From positions 124,001 to 188,000 of the forward strand of contig NZ_LUHG01000100.1 in NCBI RefSeq assembly GCF_001623405.1: a stretch of 64,000 nucleotides of DNA. The letters run 5' to 3'. Positions 1-9,760 of the stretch are shown here, piece after piece (within the stretch, counting starts at the first letter, position 1; each line of letters opens with the position of its first letter). Source of the stretch: Hydrotalea flava. Lineage in GTDB: Bacteria > Bacteroidota > Bacteroidia > Chitinophagales > Chitinophagaceae. Position numbers and translations under genes: made by a program. The notes beneath the pieces are model-generated. The model saw only the letters and a program-made list of their open reading frames with translations. It searched no databases and was not told where the DNA came from.

Positions 1-180
1 TAATAAAACAATGGCGGCTTTAACCGCATTAATGGCACTGCCGCCATTTTCAAGTACTGCATAACCAGCCTCCAATGCTGCAGCCAGTCCATCTTCATAT
101 GCCTGTTCTAATTCGGGGGTCATATCTTCTTTTAGAATAGTGCCGGCACCCCCATGTATTACCAATGCGTAAATTGACAT
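1..180 (-). CDS. Isoaspartyl peptidase / L-asparaginase, N-terminal part (cut by window edge)
   Basis: Only the first 60 codons lie inside the window; the gene runs off the left edge. The protein starts MSIYALVIHGGAGTI, and the HGGAGT motif close to the N-terminus followed by an NGGSAINAVKAA segment is characteristic of plant-type (Ntn-hydrolase) isoaspartyl peptidases/asparaginases. These enzymes cleave isoaspartyl dipeptides and asparagine after autoproteolysis at an internal Thr. The catalytic Thr is not visible here. The ATG at 178-180 is chosen because it directly precedes the conserved core. Family assignment is by motif only. Confidence 0.8.
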   Translation of the reverse strand, partial: MSIYALVIHGGAGTILKEDMTPELEQAYEDGLAAALEAGYAVLENGGSAINAVKAAIVLL

Positions 181-285
181 ACTTGTAGAATTTCAACCCG
201 AAATTATACAAATCAACGAAGTAGAATTTTGAAATATATTTACAGAATGATGAAGAACATGCAATGTATTTGCCAGTTTGTTGAA

Positions 286-293
286 CAAAGCTA
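286..293 (-). promoter_or_regulatory. Putative -7 element for the isoaspartyl peptidase gene
   Basis: Read on the minus strand this is TAGCTTTG, an exact match to the Bacteroidota -7 consensus TAnnTTTG. It overlaps the stop codon of the upstream heptose kinase gene and would give a leader of about 100 nt. No clear -33 element was seen. Confidence 0.4.
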
Positions 294-1277
294 TGAAAGC
301 AGGATGTTGCATTCTTTCAATAATTTTTCTTTTTGAATAGCAGCGGTACCCACTTCTTCACAAACCAACCCACCGGCAATATTTGCCATGTCAGCTGCCA
401 GTGCAATTTGATAGGTTGCTGCATATACCAGCGAGGCTACAGCAATTACGGTATCGCCGGCACCGCTAACATCTGCAATGTTTCGCACATGTGTAGGAAT
501 AATTTTAGATTCATTCCCATATTGATAAAAAACCCCTTTTTCGGAAAGTGTAATCAGTGAAATTTTGTGTGCTAAAATATTGGCTAATTCGGCATGTATT
601 TTCTCCAAAACAGATTGGTTCACTTCTTCCAACAATAGGTTAAGCCCTTCTTTTACCTCTTTTAAATTAGGTTTAAAAATATCTACCCCTTTGAAGGATA
701 AGAAGTTTTTCTTTTTAGGATCTACTGCTGTAAGCACATTATACTGCTTACAAAGTGCAATTGTTTTTTGAATAATTTTTGGAGTAAGTACTCCTTTGTT
801 GTAATCTTCAAAAATGAGCACATTGGGTTGATGCTGCATAAAGTATTGCTCTACATTATGCAATAAAGCATTTTCAGTTGTTTCATCAATATCAGTAGCT
901 ACCTCGCAATCTAACCGCAGCATTTGCTGATTACGGCTCATAATCCTGGTTTTATTGGTGGTAACCCGATTAGGTGCTGTTATAATAAAGCCGGTATCAA
1001 TCCCATTTTGACTGAGCAAACCGGTTAACAGTTTGCCATCATCATCATTGCCAATTACAGATAAAATTGTGGTGGGTGCACCCAGAGAAATGGTATTTAA
1101 AGCTACATTACCAGCACCACCAATACGCAATTCTCTTTTATCTAATGCTACAACAGGTACCGGTGCTTCAGGAGAAATACGATCTACATGACCCCACCAA
1201 TAACTATCTAACATTATATCGCCAATTACGGCTACTTTAATTTCTGTAAAACGATGAAATAGTGCTTCGAAATTCAT
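291..1277 (-). CDS. rfaE1: D-glycero-beta-D-manno-heptose-7-phosphate kinase (RfaE1/HldA type)
   Basis: A 328-residue PfkB-family sugar kinase. It should phosphorylate D-glycero-D-manno-heptose 7-phosphate at C1 in the cytoplasm, a step of ADP-heptose synthesis for lipopolysaccharide. The N-terminal IGDIMLDSYWWG and RISPEAPVP segments are diagnostic of RfaE domain I. GGAGN (residues 53-57) binds the sugar, and DVSGAGDT (269-276) holds the catalytic Asp of the GAGD motif. The length fits a stand-alone kinase without the C-terminal nucleotidyltransferase domain found in bifunctional HldE. The stop codon of the upstream APC permease gene directly abuts this start codon, so the two are probably cotranscribed. 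The exact sugar substrate is inferred from family resemblance. Confidence 0.88.
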   Translation of the reverse strand: MNFEALFHRFTEIKVAVIGDIMLDSYWWGHVDRISPEAPVPVVALDKRELRIGGAGNVALNTISLGAPTTILSVIGNDDDGKLLTGLLSQNGIDTGFIITAPNRVTTNKTRIMSRNQQMLRLDCEVATDIDETTENALLHNVEQYFMQHQPNVLIFEDYNKGVLTPKIIQKTIALCKQYNVLTAVDPKKKNFLSFKGVDIFKPNLKEVKEGLNLLLEEVNQSVLEKIHAELANILAHKISLITLSEKGVFYQYGNESKIIPTHVRNIADVSGAGDTVIAVASLVYAATYQIALAADMANIAGGLVCEEVGTAAIQKEKLLKECNILLS

Positions 1278-2687
1278 TTATTGATGCTTTGACTTTGTTG
1301 CGAGTGCAAGATAATACAAAGGAATACCTAAGAGTGCAAAAATTAATCCCGGCCAGGTATATTCTGGTTTATAAATAATTAATAGTGTACAAAAAGTTAA
1401 TCCCATTATGATATATAATGCAGGTAAAACCGGGTACCCAAATGCACGGTAAGGCCTTTCTGCCGCAGGCATTTTTTTTCTGAGAATGAAAATGCCGATA
1501 ATGGTTAACACATAAAAAATTACAACAACAAAAGAAACCATATCTAATAAATCGCCATACTTTCCGCTTAAGCATAGTATAGAAGCCATAGCACATTGTA
1601 TCCATAATGCAAATTCGGGAACGGCTTTTTTGTTTAGCTGTGCTGTTTGTTTAAAAAACAAACCATCATTGGCCATTGTATAATAAACTCTTGCACCTGC
1701 CAAAATTAATCCGTTATTACAACCAAAAGTTGAAATCATAATCATCACTGCAATAATGATAGTTCCTATATTACCGAAAATAACATGAGAGACAGCTACA
1801 GCAACCCGATCGTTTGCTGCTGAGGCAATGCTTTGCATGGGCAATAATCCGGTGTAAACAATATTGGTAGACACATAAACGATGGTTACCAACAAAGTTC
1901 CAAGAAATAGGCTTAAACCTATGTTCCGTTTAGGGTTTTTAATTTCCCCCGCAATAAAGGTTACATTGTTCCAGGCATCACTACTAAAAATGGAGCCTAC
2001 CATGGCTGCGGCTATGGCACCCATTGCAGCGGCCATTCCGTAAGATTGGTATGAACCATCTTTGTTGAGGCGTTGCAAATACCATGCATTTTCAGTCCAG
2101 TTCTTGTGCCAAACTTCAGGTTGTAAGGCCATCCATCCAAAAACAATTAAACCAAACAAACTCAGTAATTTGGTTAAGGTAAAAGTTGTTTGAATGAATT
2201 TGCCGCTTTTAATGCCACGGGTATTGATATAAGTTAAAAGTACAATGATGGCAATTGATAAAATTTGTGCGGGAGAAATGTGTAATGAACCGATGCTAAA
2301 TAACACTATATCATCACCTACCTGCGGAATAAGATAAGCCGTGAATTTGGCAAATGCCACCCCAACGGCTGCAATGGTACCTGTTTGAATAATGGCAAAA
2401 AAACTCCATCCGTACAGGAATCCAATTAAAGGGTTGTAGGCTTCTTTTAGATAAACATATTGCCCGCCCGCCTTTGGGAACATACCACTTAATTCACCAT
2501 AACTTACTGCAGCAATTAAAGTCATTAACCCGGTCAGTAACCAAACAACAATTAACCATCCGGCAGAACCTACATTTCGGGTAATATCTGCACTCACAAT
2601 AAAAATACCGGAACCAATCATACTACCGGCTACAATCATGGTAGCATCTAATAAGCCTAAAGAGGGTTTAAAGGAGGTTGTACTCAT
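1278..2687 (-). CDS. APC-family amino acid permease
   Basis: A 469-residue integral membrane protein with about 12 predicted hydrophobic segments. The first segment has the APC-superfamily signature GSMIGSGIFIVSADI (around residues 21-35), and a second conserved stretch, MFPKAGGQYVYLKEAY, follows near residue 70. This architecture matches LAT/L-type amino-acid permeases, which move neutral or cationic amino acids across the inner membrane by proton symport or exchange. The substrate cannot be read from the sequence. The gene lies between ompH and rfaE1, ends directly at the rfaE1 start, and is preceded by a terminator-like hairpin that reaches its start codon. Confidence 0.85.
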   Translation of the reverse strand: MSTTSFKPSLGLLDATMIVAGSMIGSGIFIVSADITRNVGSAGWLIVVWLLTGLMTLIAAVSYGELSGMFPKAGGQYVYLKEAYNPLIGFLYGWSFFAIIQTGTIAAVGVAFAKFTAYLIPQVGDDIVLFSIGSLHISPAQILSIAIIVLLTYINTRGIKSGKFIQTTFTLTKLLSLFGLIVFGWMALQPEVWHKNWTENAWYLQRLNKDGSYQSYGMAAAMGAIAAAMVGSIFSSDAWNNVTFIAGEIKNPKRNIGLSLFLGTLLVTIVYVSTNIVYTGLLPMQSIASAANDRVAVAVSHVIFGNIGTIIIAVMIMISTFGCNNGLILAGARVYYTMANDGLFFKQTAQLNKKAVPEFALWIQCAMASILCLSGKYGDLLDMVSFVVVIFYVLTIIGIFILRKKMPAAERPYRAFGYPVLPALYIIMGLTFCTLLIIYKPEYTWPGLIFALLGIPLYYLALATKSKHQ

Positions 2688-2717
2688 AAAAAAAGTCCCT
2701 TATTGCATTTGGGACTT
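2688..2717 (-). terminator. Hairpin plus T-tract downstream of ompH, abutting the permease start
   Basis: On the minus strand AAGTCCC and GGGACTT form a perfect 7-bp stem around an 11-nt loop, followed by seven T. It lies about 25 nt after the ompH stop. The T-tract ends right at the ATG of the permease gene, so it may also control that gene. Confidence 0.75.
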
Positions 2718-2742
2718 GAAGATAATGATTTGATGGTAAAAA

Positions 2743-3333
2743 TTATTTTTTCTGACGATATTGTTCATTCAATCCTTTTACAATATCAGCAGTTATATTA
2801 TAAGCTGTATCTTTATAATACATCATATCAGGTACATTTGAAAAAATATATGCATAACCTTTACTTTGATTATACTCTTTCAGGTAATCTTCAATTCGTT
2901 TTTTTACATCCTGTAACTTCTTGAAACTTTCATCCTGCATTTCCTGTTCCATTACCTGCCGCTTGTTTTTAAGATTTTTATCTAAATCCATAATTTCCTG
3001 TTGCCTGCTTGCTATCTCGGCCTGGCTTAATGCGTTCCCATTTTTTTGTAAATCCTGGTATTTATTGCGTAATGAATTCTCTAAACCCGATAATTCTTTG
3101 CCCATTTCCTGATCTTTGGCCATTAATGCACTTCTTACTTCTTTCAATAGAACATATTGATTTTGCAATGAATCCATTTCAAAATAAGCTATTTTAAAAC
3201 CATTGGCGGGCACGGCTGTATATGAATTTGAAACAGTTGTTATAAGATGATTTTTTTCAGTAAAATGTGCATACAATAAATAAGCAACTGCAAGTACTAA
3301 GATAGCATTAATGATAAGTAGAACATTCTTCAT
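2743..3333 (-). CDS. OmpH/Skp-family periplasmic chaperone-like protein
   Basis: A 196-residue protein with a single N-terminal hydrophobic segment (MKNVLLIINAILVLAVAYLL), followed by the FKIAYFEMDSLQNQY motif seen at the start of mature OmpH/Skp domains. A long, highly charged coiled coil (roughly residues 60-155) comes next, then a short C-terminal segment with YIFSNVPDMMYYKD. Skp-family proteins form trimeric jellyfish-shaped holdases that carry outer-membrane proteins through the periplasm. The hydrophobic N-terminus has no obvious lipobox and could stay as a membrane anchor. A terminator follows, so the gene is probably monocistronic or only partly read through into the permease. Confidence 0.8.
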   Translation of the reverse strand: MKNVLLIINAILVLAVAYLLYAHFTEKNHLITTVSNSYTAVPANGFKIAYFEMDSLQNQYVLLKEVRSALMAKDQEMGKELSGLENSLRNKYQDLQKNGNALSQAEIASRQQEIMDLDKNLKNKRQVMEQEMQDESFKKLQDVKKRIEDYLKEYNQSKGYAYIFSNVPDMMYYKDTAYNITADIVKGLNEQYRQKK

Positions 3334-3509
3334 ATTACAATTTTAATTAAATTAATTTTTTCATCAAATGTGCATAATAATGCCGGAAAATAATTGTAGG
3401 GGCATTCCATAAATGCATTTCTACAGAAATTGCAACGAATATACAGGCAATTAAAATATTTAAGAAAATTAGCAGTTACTTTTAAAAATTAATTAGGATT
3501 TAACGAACA

Positions 3510-3551
3510 AAAAAGCCTGCAATATTGAATCATCTCAAAAATTACAGGCTT
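3510..3551 (-). terminator. Rho-independent terminator of rpoC
   Basis: On the minus strand AAGCCTGTAAT pairs with ATTGCAGGCTT (11 bp, one T-G wobble) around a 17-nt loop, followed by TTTTG. It sits 44-85 nt after the rpoC stop. The rest of the 261-nt gap between rpoC and ompH is AT-rich and shows nothing else. Confidence 0.8.
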
Positions 3552-3594
3552 ATTATATATAAATTACAGAAACCGATAATGAATTAGATAAAGT

Positions 3595-6500
3595 TTATTC
3601 ATCCTCATCAAAATTCATAGCTTCTCTTGCGGTAGTTAATACATCAAAGTCTTCTTTACTGCCCACAATTAAATTTTCAAATTCGCGCTGTCCGGTACCG
3701 GCAGGTATTAAATGACCGGTAATTACGTTTTCTTTCAACCCAATCATTAAATCGGTTTTACCCTGAATGGCAGCCTGACTTAAAACTTTGGTGGTTTCCT
3801 GGAATGAAGCAGCTGAAATCCAGCTTTTCACGCCCAGAGAAGCTTTGGTAATACCTAATAATACCGGTGTAGCAGTGGCTGGTTTTGCATCGCGAACCTC
3901 CACCAACTTTTTATCTGCACGGCGAAGGATAGAGTTTTCCTCTCTCAATTCACGCAGTGTAACAATTTGTCCGGCTCTTAATTTGGTACTTTCACCCGGG
4001 TCTGTAACTACTTTCTTATCGAAGATGCGGTCATTTTCTTCTATAAATTCAAACCTGTCTTCTAAATCTTCTTCTAAGAACTTTGTATCACCTGCATCTA
4101 CAATTTCTACTTTCTTCATCATTTGGCGAACGATTACTTCAATGTGTTTATCATTAATATCCACACCTTGTAAACGGTACACTTCCTGAATTTCATTTAC
4201 AATGTATTCCTGAACTGCAAATGGTCCTTTGATGGTTAAAATATCATAAGGTGCAATTTGTCCGTCAGAAAGGGGTGCGCCTGCTTTTACAAAGTCGCCA
4301 TCCTGTACTAAAATCTGGCGGGTTAATGGTACCAGATATTTCTTCACAATACCATCTTTTGCTTCTACAATGATTTCACGGTTACCGCGTTTTACGTTAC
4401 CAAATGCTACCACTCCATCTATTTCACAAACAATTGCAGGATTACCCGGATTTCTTGCTTCGAATAATTCTGTTACCCTTGGCAAACCACCGGTAATATC
4501 TCTTAATTTTCCTAATACACGTGGTATTTTTACCAGTACCTGACCTGCTTTTACCTCTTCACCTTCTTCTATGGAAATATGGCTACCAACAGGTAAATTG
4601 TATTGACGCGTATCTTTACCTTCTACAATAATGGTAGGAATTTTGGTTTTATCTTTCGATTCAATAACCACTTTTTCGCGGTGGCCGGTTTGTTCGTCGG
4701 CTTCATCCCGATAAGTGTAACCATCAATAATATTTTCGAATTTAATTACCCCATTTTGTTCGGCAACAATTACGTTGTTAAATGGATCCCAGGTACAAAT
4801 AATTTCACCTTTTTTCACCTGCTGACCATCTTTTACTATTAAAGTAGAACCATAAGGTATATTGTTGGTAATGAGTAAACGATCATTTTTTTCATCCATT
4901 AAACGCATTTCGCCGGTACGTCCAATTACAATATTCACTTTATTTCCTTCATTGTTTAAAGTGCTTACTGTTCTTAAACCATCAAAACGAACGGTACCAT
5001 CAAATTTTGCCAATAAAGAAGATTCAATGGATGAGCTACCCGCAACACCACCTACGTGGAACGTACGAAGGGTTAACTGTGTACCGGGTTCACCAATTGA
5101 CTGGGCAGCAATGATACCTACAGAATCGCCACGTTGTGCAATGTAACCTGTTGCCAGGTTTTTACCGTAGCATCTTACACATACGCCTTTCTTAGCCTCG
5201 CAGGTTAATACGGAGCGAATTTCTACGCTGTCTATTCCGGAATCTTCAATTTGTTTGGCCACATCATGGCTAATTTCTTCGCCTGCTTTTATAATCAATT
5301 CTTCAGTAACAGGATGCAACACATCGTGTAACGAAGTTCTACCTTCAATTCTATCTGATAATGGTTCAATAATATCTTCATTATCTTTTAATGCACTGAT
5401 TGATATACCTCTTAAAGTTCCGCAATCATCTTCAGCTATTACCACATCCTGCGCCACGTCAACCAATCTGCGGGTCAAGTAACCGGCATCAGCAGTTTTA
5501 AGAGCGGTATCGGCTAAACCTTTACGGGCACCATGGGTAGAAATGAAGTAGTCTAATACGTTCAAACCTCCTTTAAAGTTAGACAGAATGGGGTTTTCAA
5601 TAACTTCACTACCTGAGCTGCCACTTTTACGGGGTTTTGCCATCAATCCACGAATACCCACCAACTGTTTTACCTGTGTTTTTGAACCACGGGCACCGGA
5701 ATCAAGCATCATGAAAACAGAATTAAACCCTTGCTTATCAGTAGCCATTTCACGAATAAGGGTTTCAGTAATCCGCATATCTACACGGCCACAAATATCA
5801 ATTACCTGGTTATAGCGTTCGTTATTGGTAATTAAACCCATATTATAACTTTCACGCACCTCATCTACTTCGGCTTTGGCACTTTCCAACAACTGGTCTC
5901 TTATTTCAGGTACAATCAGGTCGTTTACACTAAAGCTTAAACCTCCTTTAAAGGCCATGCGGAAACCAAGTGTTTTAATATCATCCAAGAACTTAGCTGT
6001 TTTTGGAATATTTGTTATTTTAATGATATTACCAATAATTTCCCGCAGGCTTTTTTTGGTTAATAACGCATTAATGTAACCTACCTCTTCCGGTACAAAC
6101 TGATTGAATAAAACACGACCAACGGTAGTATCGATAATTTTCTTTTCTAATTTACCATCTGGATTGCGAACATGGGTTCGTAGTTTAATATTGGCATGCA
6201 AGTCAACACGTTTTTCGTTGTATGCAATAATTACTTCATCCATGTTGTAAAAAGTTTTTCCTTCACCTTTTACAATTTCAGTTTCTGTGCTCTTTTTACC
6301 TTTTGTGATGTAGTACAAACCAAGCACCATGTCCTGAGATGGAAGGGTAATGGCAGTACCATTTTGAGGGTTTAAAATATTGTGAGATGAGAGCATTAAT
6401 AATTGTGCTTCCAGAATAGCAGCGCTACTTAATGGAACGTGCACAGCCATTTGGTCACCATCAAAGTCGGCGTTGAAAGCAGATGTTACCAACGGATGCA

Positions 6501-7881
6501 ACTGTATGGCTTTTCCTTCAACTAAACGAGGCTGGAAGGCCTGAATGGATAAACGGTGCAATGTTGGGGCCCTGTTCAACAAAACAGGGTGCCCTTTCAG
6601 TATATTCTCAAGAATATCCCAAATAATAGCTTCTTTTTTATCAACTAATTTTTTGGCCGATTTTACCGTTTTAACAATACCTCTTTCAATGAGTTTACGA
6701 ATAATAAACGGTTTAAATAATTCAGCAGCCATATCTTTTGGCAAACCACATTCGTGCATTTTTAATTCAGGACCTACTACAATTACAGAACGTCCGGAAT
6801 AGTCAACACGCTTACCTAATAAGTTTTGACGGAAACGGCCTTGTTTTCCTTTTAAAACATCACTCAATGATTTTAAAGCACGGCCTCCTTCTGCTTTAAC
6901 GGCATTAGATTTTCGGCTATTATCAAAAAGTGAGTCAATGGCTTCCTGCAGCATTCTTTTTTCATTACGAAGAATTACTTCAGGTGCTTTAATTTCCAAT
7001 AATCTTTTTAACCGGTTGTTACGGATAATAACACGACGATATAAATCATTTAAATCGGAAGATGCAAAACGACCACCATCCAAAGGCACCAATGGCCTTA
7101 ATTCGGGAGGTATGACAGGTATATATTGCATCACCATCCACTCGGGGCGGTTATTAATTCTTGAATTGGCATCTCTGAATGCTTCTACAACACTCAATCT
7201 TTTTAAAGCATCGGCTTTTCTTTGTTGCGATGTTTCATTGGCGGCAGCATTGCGGAGCGAAAAACTTAATTCATCTAAATCTAAGCGCGCCAATAAATCA
7301 CTTACTGCCTCAGCGCCCATTTTAGCAATGAATTTATTGGGATCTTCATCAGGCAGCATTTGATTTTCTTTGGGCAATGCATCAATAATATCTAAATATT
7401 CTTCCTCAGATAATAAATCGCCTGCAGAAAGACTTTCTTTAATACCTCCCTGAATTACCACATATCTTTCATAATAAACAATGCTTTCTAACTTTTTAGA
7501 GCTCATCCCCAACAAATAACCAATTTTATTGGGTAAACTTTTAAAATACCAGATATGCACTACAGGTACCACTAATTTAATGTGGCCCATACGTTCGCGG
7601 CGTACTTTTTTCTCGGTTACTTCTACCCCACATCTGTCGCATACAATACCTTTATATCGAATACGCTTGTATTTTCCACAAGCGCACTCATAATCCTTTA
7701 CCGGTCCAAAAATTCTTTCGCAAAATAAACCATCTCTTTCAGGTTTATAGGTACGATAGTTAATGGTTTCGGGCTTTAACACTTCACCAAAACTTTTTTC
7801 CAAAATTGAATCCGGAGAAGCAAGACTAATGGTAATGGTTGAAAAGGTTGATTTCGGACGATTGTCTCTTTTGATGGCCAT
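3595..7881 (-). CDS. rpoC: DNA-directed RNA polymerase subunit beta'
   Basis: A 1428-residue catalytic beta' subunit of RNA polymerase. The N-terminal zinc site is visible as C66, C68, C81 and C84. The active-site Mg-binding motif NADFDGDQ lies around residues 465-475, and the second zinc site reads [11 protein letters not shown]. The bridge-helix/trigger-loop region includes [13 protein letters not shown]. Length and order of motifs match intact Bacteroidota beta'. The context is unusual: rpoB is not the upstream neighbour but lies about 37.6 kb away on the same strand. Here rpoC has its own promoter about 150 nt upstream and its own terminator. Confidence 0.98.
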   Translation of the reverse strand: MAIKRDNRPKSTFSTITISLASPDSILEKSFGEVLKPETINYRTYKPERDGLFCERIFGPVKDYECACGKYKRIRYKGIVCDRCGVEVTEKKVRRERMGHIKLVVPVVHIWYFKSLPNKIGYLLGMSSKKLESIVYYERYVVIQGGIKESLSAGDLLSEEEYLDIIDALPKENQMLPDEDPNKFIAKMGAEAVSDLLARLDLDELSFSLRNAAANETSQQRKADALKRLSVVEAFRDANSRINNRPEWMVMQYIPVIPPELRPLVPLDGGRFASSDLNDLYRRVIIRNNRLKRLLEIKAPEVILRNEKRMLQEAIDSLFDNSRKSNAVKAEGGRALKSLSDVLKGKQGRFRQNLLGKRVDYSGRSVIVVGPELKMHECGLPKDMAAELFKPFIIRKLIERGIVKTVKSAKKLVDKKEAIIWDILENILKGHPVLLNRAPTLHRLSIQAFQPRLVEGKAIQLHPLVTSAFNADFDGDQMAVHVPLSSAAILEAQLLMLSSHNILNPQNGTAITLPSQDMVLGLYYITKGKKSTETEIVKGEGKTFYNMDEVIIAYNEKRVDLHANIKLRTHVRNPDGKLEKKIIDTTVGRVLFNQFVPEEVGYINALLTKKSLREIIGNIIKITNIPKTAKFLDDIKTLGFRMAFKGGLSFSVNDLIVPEIRDQLLESAKAEVDEVRESYNMGLITNNERYNQVIDICGRVDMRITETLIREMATDKQGFNSVFMMLDSGARGSKTQVKQLVGIRGLMAKPRKSGSSGSEVIENPILSNFKGGLNVLDYFISTHGARKGLADTALKTADAGYLTRRLVDVAQDVVIAEDDCGTLRGISISALKDNEDIIEPLSDRIEGRTSLHDVLHPVTEELIIKAGEEISHDVAKQIEDSGIDSVEIRSVLTCEAKKGVCVRCYGKNLATGYIAQRGDSVGIIAAQSIGEPGTQLTLRTFHVGGVAGSSSIESSLLAKFDGTVRFDGLRTVSTLNNEGNKVNIVIGRTGEMRLMDEKNDRLLITNNIPYGSTLIVKDGQQVKKGEIICTWDPFNNVIVAEQNGVIKFENIIDGYTYRDEADEQTGHREKVVIESKDKTKIPTIIVEGKDTRQYNLPVGSHISIEEGEEVKAGQVLVKIPRVLGKLRDITGGLPRVTELFEARNPGNPAIVCEIDGVVAFGNVKRGNREIIVEAKDGIVKKYLVPLTRQILVQDGDFVKAGAPLSDGQIAPYDILTIKGPFAVQEYIVNEIQEVYRLQGVDINDKHIEVIVRQMMKKVEIVDAGDTKFLEEDLEDRFEFIEENDRIFDKKVVTDPGESTKLRAGQIVTLRELREENSILRRADKKLVEVRDAKPATATPVLLGITKASLGVKSWISAASFQETTKVLSQAAIQGKTDLMIGLKENVITGHLIPAGTGQREFENLIVGSKEDFDVLTTAREAMNFDEDE

Positions 7882-8035
7882 AGTACTATTTGCAATTTAT
7901 TTAATTCCAGACGTTGAAATACCCCATTCTACAATAAAAAAAGCGGACAAAACAGCCATGCAGACTGCATTTACCCACTACGGCGTTAATTTTTTATGTA
8001 AAAAGAATTGGAATACTTCAAAATCATTAAGGGGG

Positions 8036-8043
8036 CAAAGGTA
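8036..8043 (-). promoter_or_regulatory. -7 promoter element for rpoC
   Basis: The minus strand reads TACCTTTG followed by CCCCC, an exact TAnnTTTG match in the same extended form as the rpoB, rplK and tRNA-operon promoters in this window. The predicted transcript would start near 8029 and have a leader of about 148 nt before the rpoC ATG. That leader has only a short hairpin (ATGCA/TGCAT near 7958-7970) and no recognisable riboswitch. The region from 8044 to 8271 shows no other feature. Confidence 0.7.
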
Positions 8044-8271
8044 AGGACTGCTTTTTAAATAGAAAAAAGAAACCCTTAAAAATTTGGTTTTGAAAGATTT
8101 TGACAATTAAATGTGGCAAAAATCTCCTTTTTTAAATTGCTGTTTGCATGGGTACCACATTTTTTATTAGAAAATTTAGTATCCACAATTTTTTCTACAC
8201 TTTTTATCGGGATTATGAAGTATAAAAGCGTAAACATGATGAAAATCAGTATTTAAGCCAATTCATCAGGA

Positions 8272-8279
8272 TATTTTTG
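8272..8279 (+). promoter_or_regulatory. -7 promoter element for the 131-aa unknown protein
   Basis: TATTTTTG is an exact TAnnTTTG match. The predicted transcript start (about 8286) lies 12 nt before the ATG at 8298. This supports that ATG over an in-frame upstream TTG. Confidence 0.5.
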
Positions 8280-8297
8280 TTTTTGAGCCCATTTAGC

Positions 8298-8693
8298 ATG
8301 AACCTAACCATTAACGATAACAAAAATATTCAAACCCTGCAGTCGGAGTTTAATGCAATGTTCCCCTTTTTACGTTTAATGCTTACAAAAGCACAAACTG
8401 AAGGAGAAACATCCAGAAATATATCAGTGAAACAACCTTTTGATGAACATACAACCCTGCTTGCGTATAAAATTGCTTCGGATGCTGCCCCAATCACCAT
8501 TTATCCTGAAATGACTGTTGCCGAACTGGAACACCAATTTGTACAGCAATATGGACTTGAACCCATTATTCTGCGAAAATCTGGTAAAGTTTGGATTGAA
8601 ACCTCTATTACAGATGATTGGACCTTGGAAGAACAAAACACCCAGGGTGAATTAATTACCAGACAAATGAATGAGCGAAACAAACCCTCATAA
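8298..8693 (+). CDS. Conserved-looking small protein of unknown function
   Basis: 131 residues with no signal peptide or membrane segment. I do not recognise the family. The N-terminal half (LQSEFNAMFPFLRLMLTKA) looks helical. The C-terminal half (TVAELEHQFVQQYGLEPIIL, then KVWIETSITDDWTLEEQN) looks like a compact alpha/beta domain. The ATG at 8298 is preferred over the in-frame TTG 21 nt earlier because that codon lies inside the probable promoter. The gene is convergent with the receiver-Crp regulator and its stop lies only 5 nt from that gene's stop. A link to signalling would rest on position alone. Confidence 0.65.
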   Translation: MNLTINDNKNIQTLQSEFNAMFPFLRLMLTKAQTEGETSRNISVKQPFDEHTTLLAYKIASDAAPITIYPEMTVAELEHQFVQQYGLEPIILRKSGKVWIETSITDDWTLEEQNTQGELITRQMNERNKPS

Positions 8694-8698
8694 ACCGC

Positions 8699-9760
8699 TT
8701 AATTTCGCAAAGCCAATAATTTGGGATAATTTAAAATGGTAATTTTACTGGATTGAATTTCGATCAATTTTTCATCTTTTAAATCGCTGAGGGTTCTGAT
8801 GGTGCTTTCAGTAGCAATGCCGGCTATGTTTGCCAAATCTTCTCTTGAAATTTGCATACTAAAGTTCTCGCCGGGTTTTTGTTGATATTTTTCCTGTAAT
8901 GTTAATAATGCATCGGCTACTTTTTTACGGGCTGAATTGTAAGCCAATTTCAACAACTGCTCTTCCCGTTGTTGTACCTGATTAGAAAGCATTTGAATGA
9001 ATTTTCTGGAAACCTCCGCATTTTTATACACCAGTTCATAAAAATCTGCCTTAGGTACCATACAAACCTGTGCATCTTCCAGCACTACTGCACTATCTGC
9101 GTGCTTTGCATCCTCCAACAAAGCTATATACCCAAAATAATCACCATCTTTATACAGGCCGGTAATTAATTCTTTTCCATCATCGTTGGTTTTACAGGTT
9201 TTTATTTTACCGCTTACCAATAAGTAAAGCCCTTTTGGAAAACTTCCTTCTTTATAAATTTCTTCTTTCCTTTTATAAGAGCGTAATTCATTCTCTTCCG
9301 ATAACCTTTTTAAACTATCAAACCCCCTTGCTGTTTGAATAAAATTGTTTAACCCCTCTACATTATTGGCATATTCCTGTTTAATTAAATCAGATTTTTT
9401 TAACCGACTTTCAATGGCATTTAACAATTCAATATCATCGAAGGGTTTGGTTAAATAATCATCGGCTCCCATTTCCATGCCTTTTCTAAAATCAGTTCGC
9501 TCGGCCTTGGCTGTTAAAAAAATGAAGGGTATGGCACTGGTTTTTTTATTTTTAGAAAGCAGGTGTAAAACGCCATACCCATCTAAAACCGGCATCATAA
9601 TATCACATATTATTAAATCAAAATGTTCTTCCTCCGCCAAAGCAACACCTTCTTTTCCATTTTTTGCAGTTTTAACTGTATAATTAGCCAATTGCAAAAT
9701 TTCAGCTGTATTTTCCCGCATATCGGGGTTATCTTCAATCAATAAAATTTTTTTACTCAT
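8699..9760 (-). CDS. Response regulator with receiver, cyclic-nucleotide-binding and Crp-type HTH domains
   Basis: 353 residues. A CheY-like receiver domain (residues 3-120) has the acidic pair E9/D10, phospho-acceptor D53 and the Lys of the LTKPFDD motif. A Crp/Fnr-type cupin domain follows (about 150-275). The C-terminal winged helix (about 290-345) contains SREDLANIAGIATESTIRTL, which matches the Crp-family recognition-helix region. The protein therefore combines phosphorylation input with a Crp-like DNA-binding module. Its start overlaps the end of the upstream histidine kinase gene by 8 nt, so the two are translationally coupled and very probably partners. The signal and target promoters are unknown. 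There is no Cys cluster typical of iron-sulfur Fnr sensing. Confidence 0.9.
   Translation of the reverse strand: MSKKILLIEDNPDMRENTAEILQLANYTVKTAKNGKEGVALAEEEHFDLIICDIMMPVLDGYGVLHLLSKNKKTSAIPFIFLTAKAERTDFRKGMEMGADDYLTKPFDDIELLNAIESRLKKSDLIKQEYANNVEGLNNFIQTARGFDSLKRLSEENELRSYKRKEEIYKEGSFPKGLYLLVSGKIKTCKTNDDGKELITGLYKDGDYFGYIALLEDAKHADSAVVLEDAQVCMVPKADFYELVYKNAEVSRKFIQMLSNQVQQREEQLLKLAYNSARKKVADALLTLQEKYQQKPGENFSMQISREDLANIAGIATESTIRTLSDLKDEKLIEIQSSKITILNYPKLLALRN

Noticed and set aside
3788-4189. 133-codon plus-strand open frame inside rpoC
   Set aside because: It is antisense to a conserved part of rpoC, has Ser/Phe/Asn-rich composition from reverse-complement codons and no promoter of its own.
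7882-8043. Riboswitch or rpoB remnant upstream of rpoC
   Set aside because: The leader has no recognised aptamer core, and translation in all frames gives nothing like the C-terminus of RpoB.
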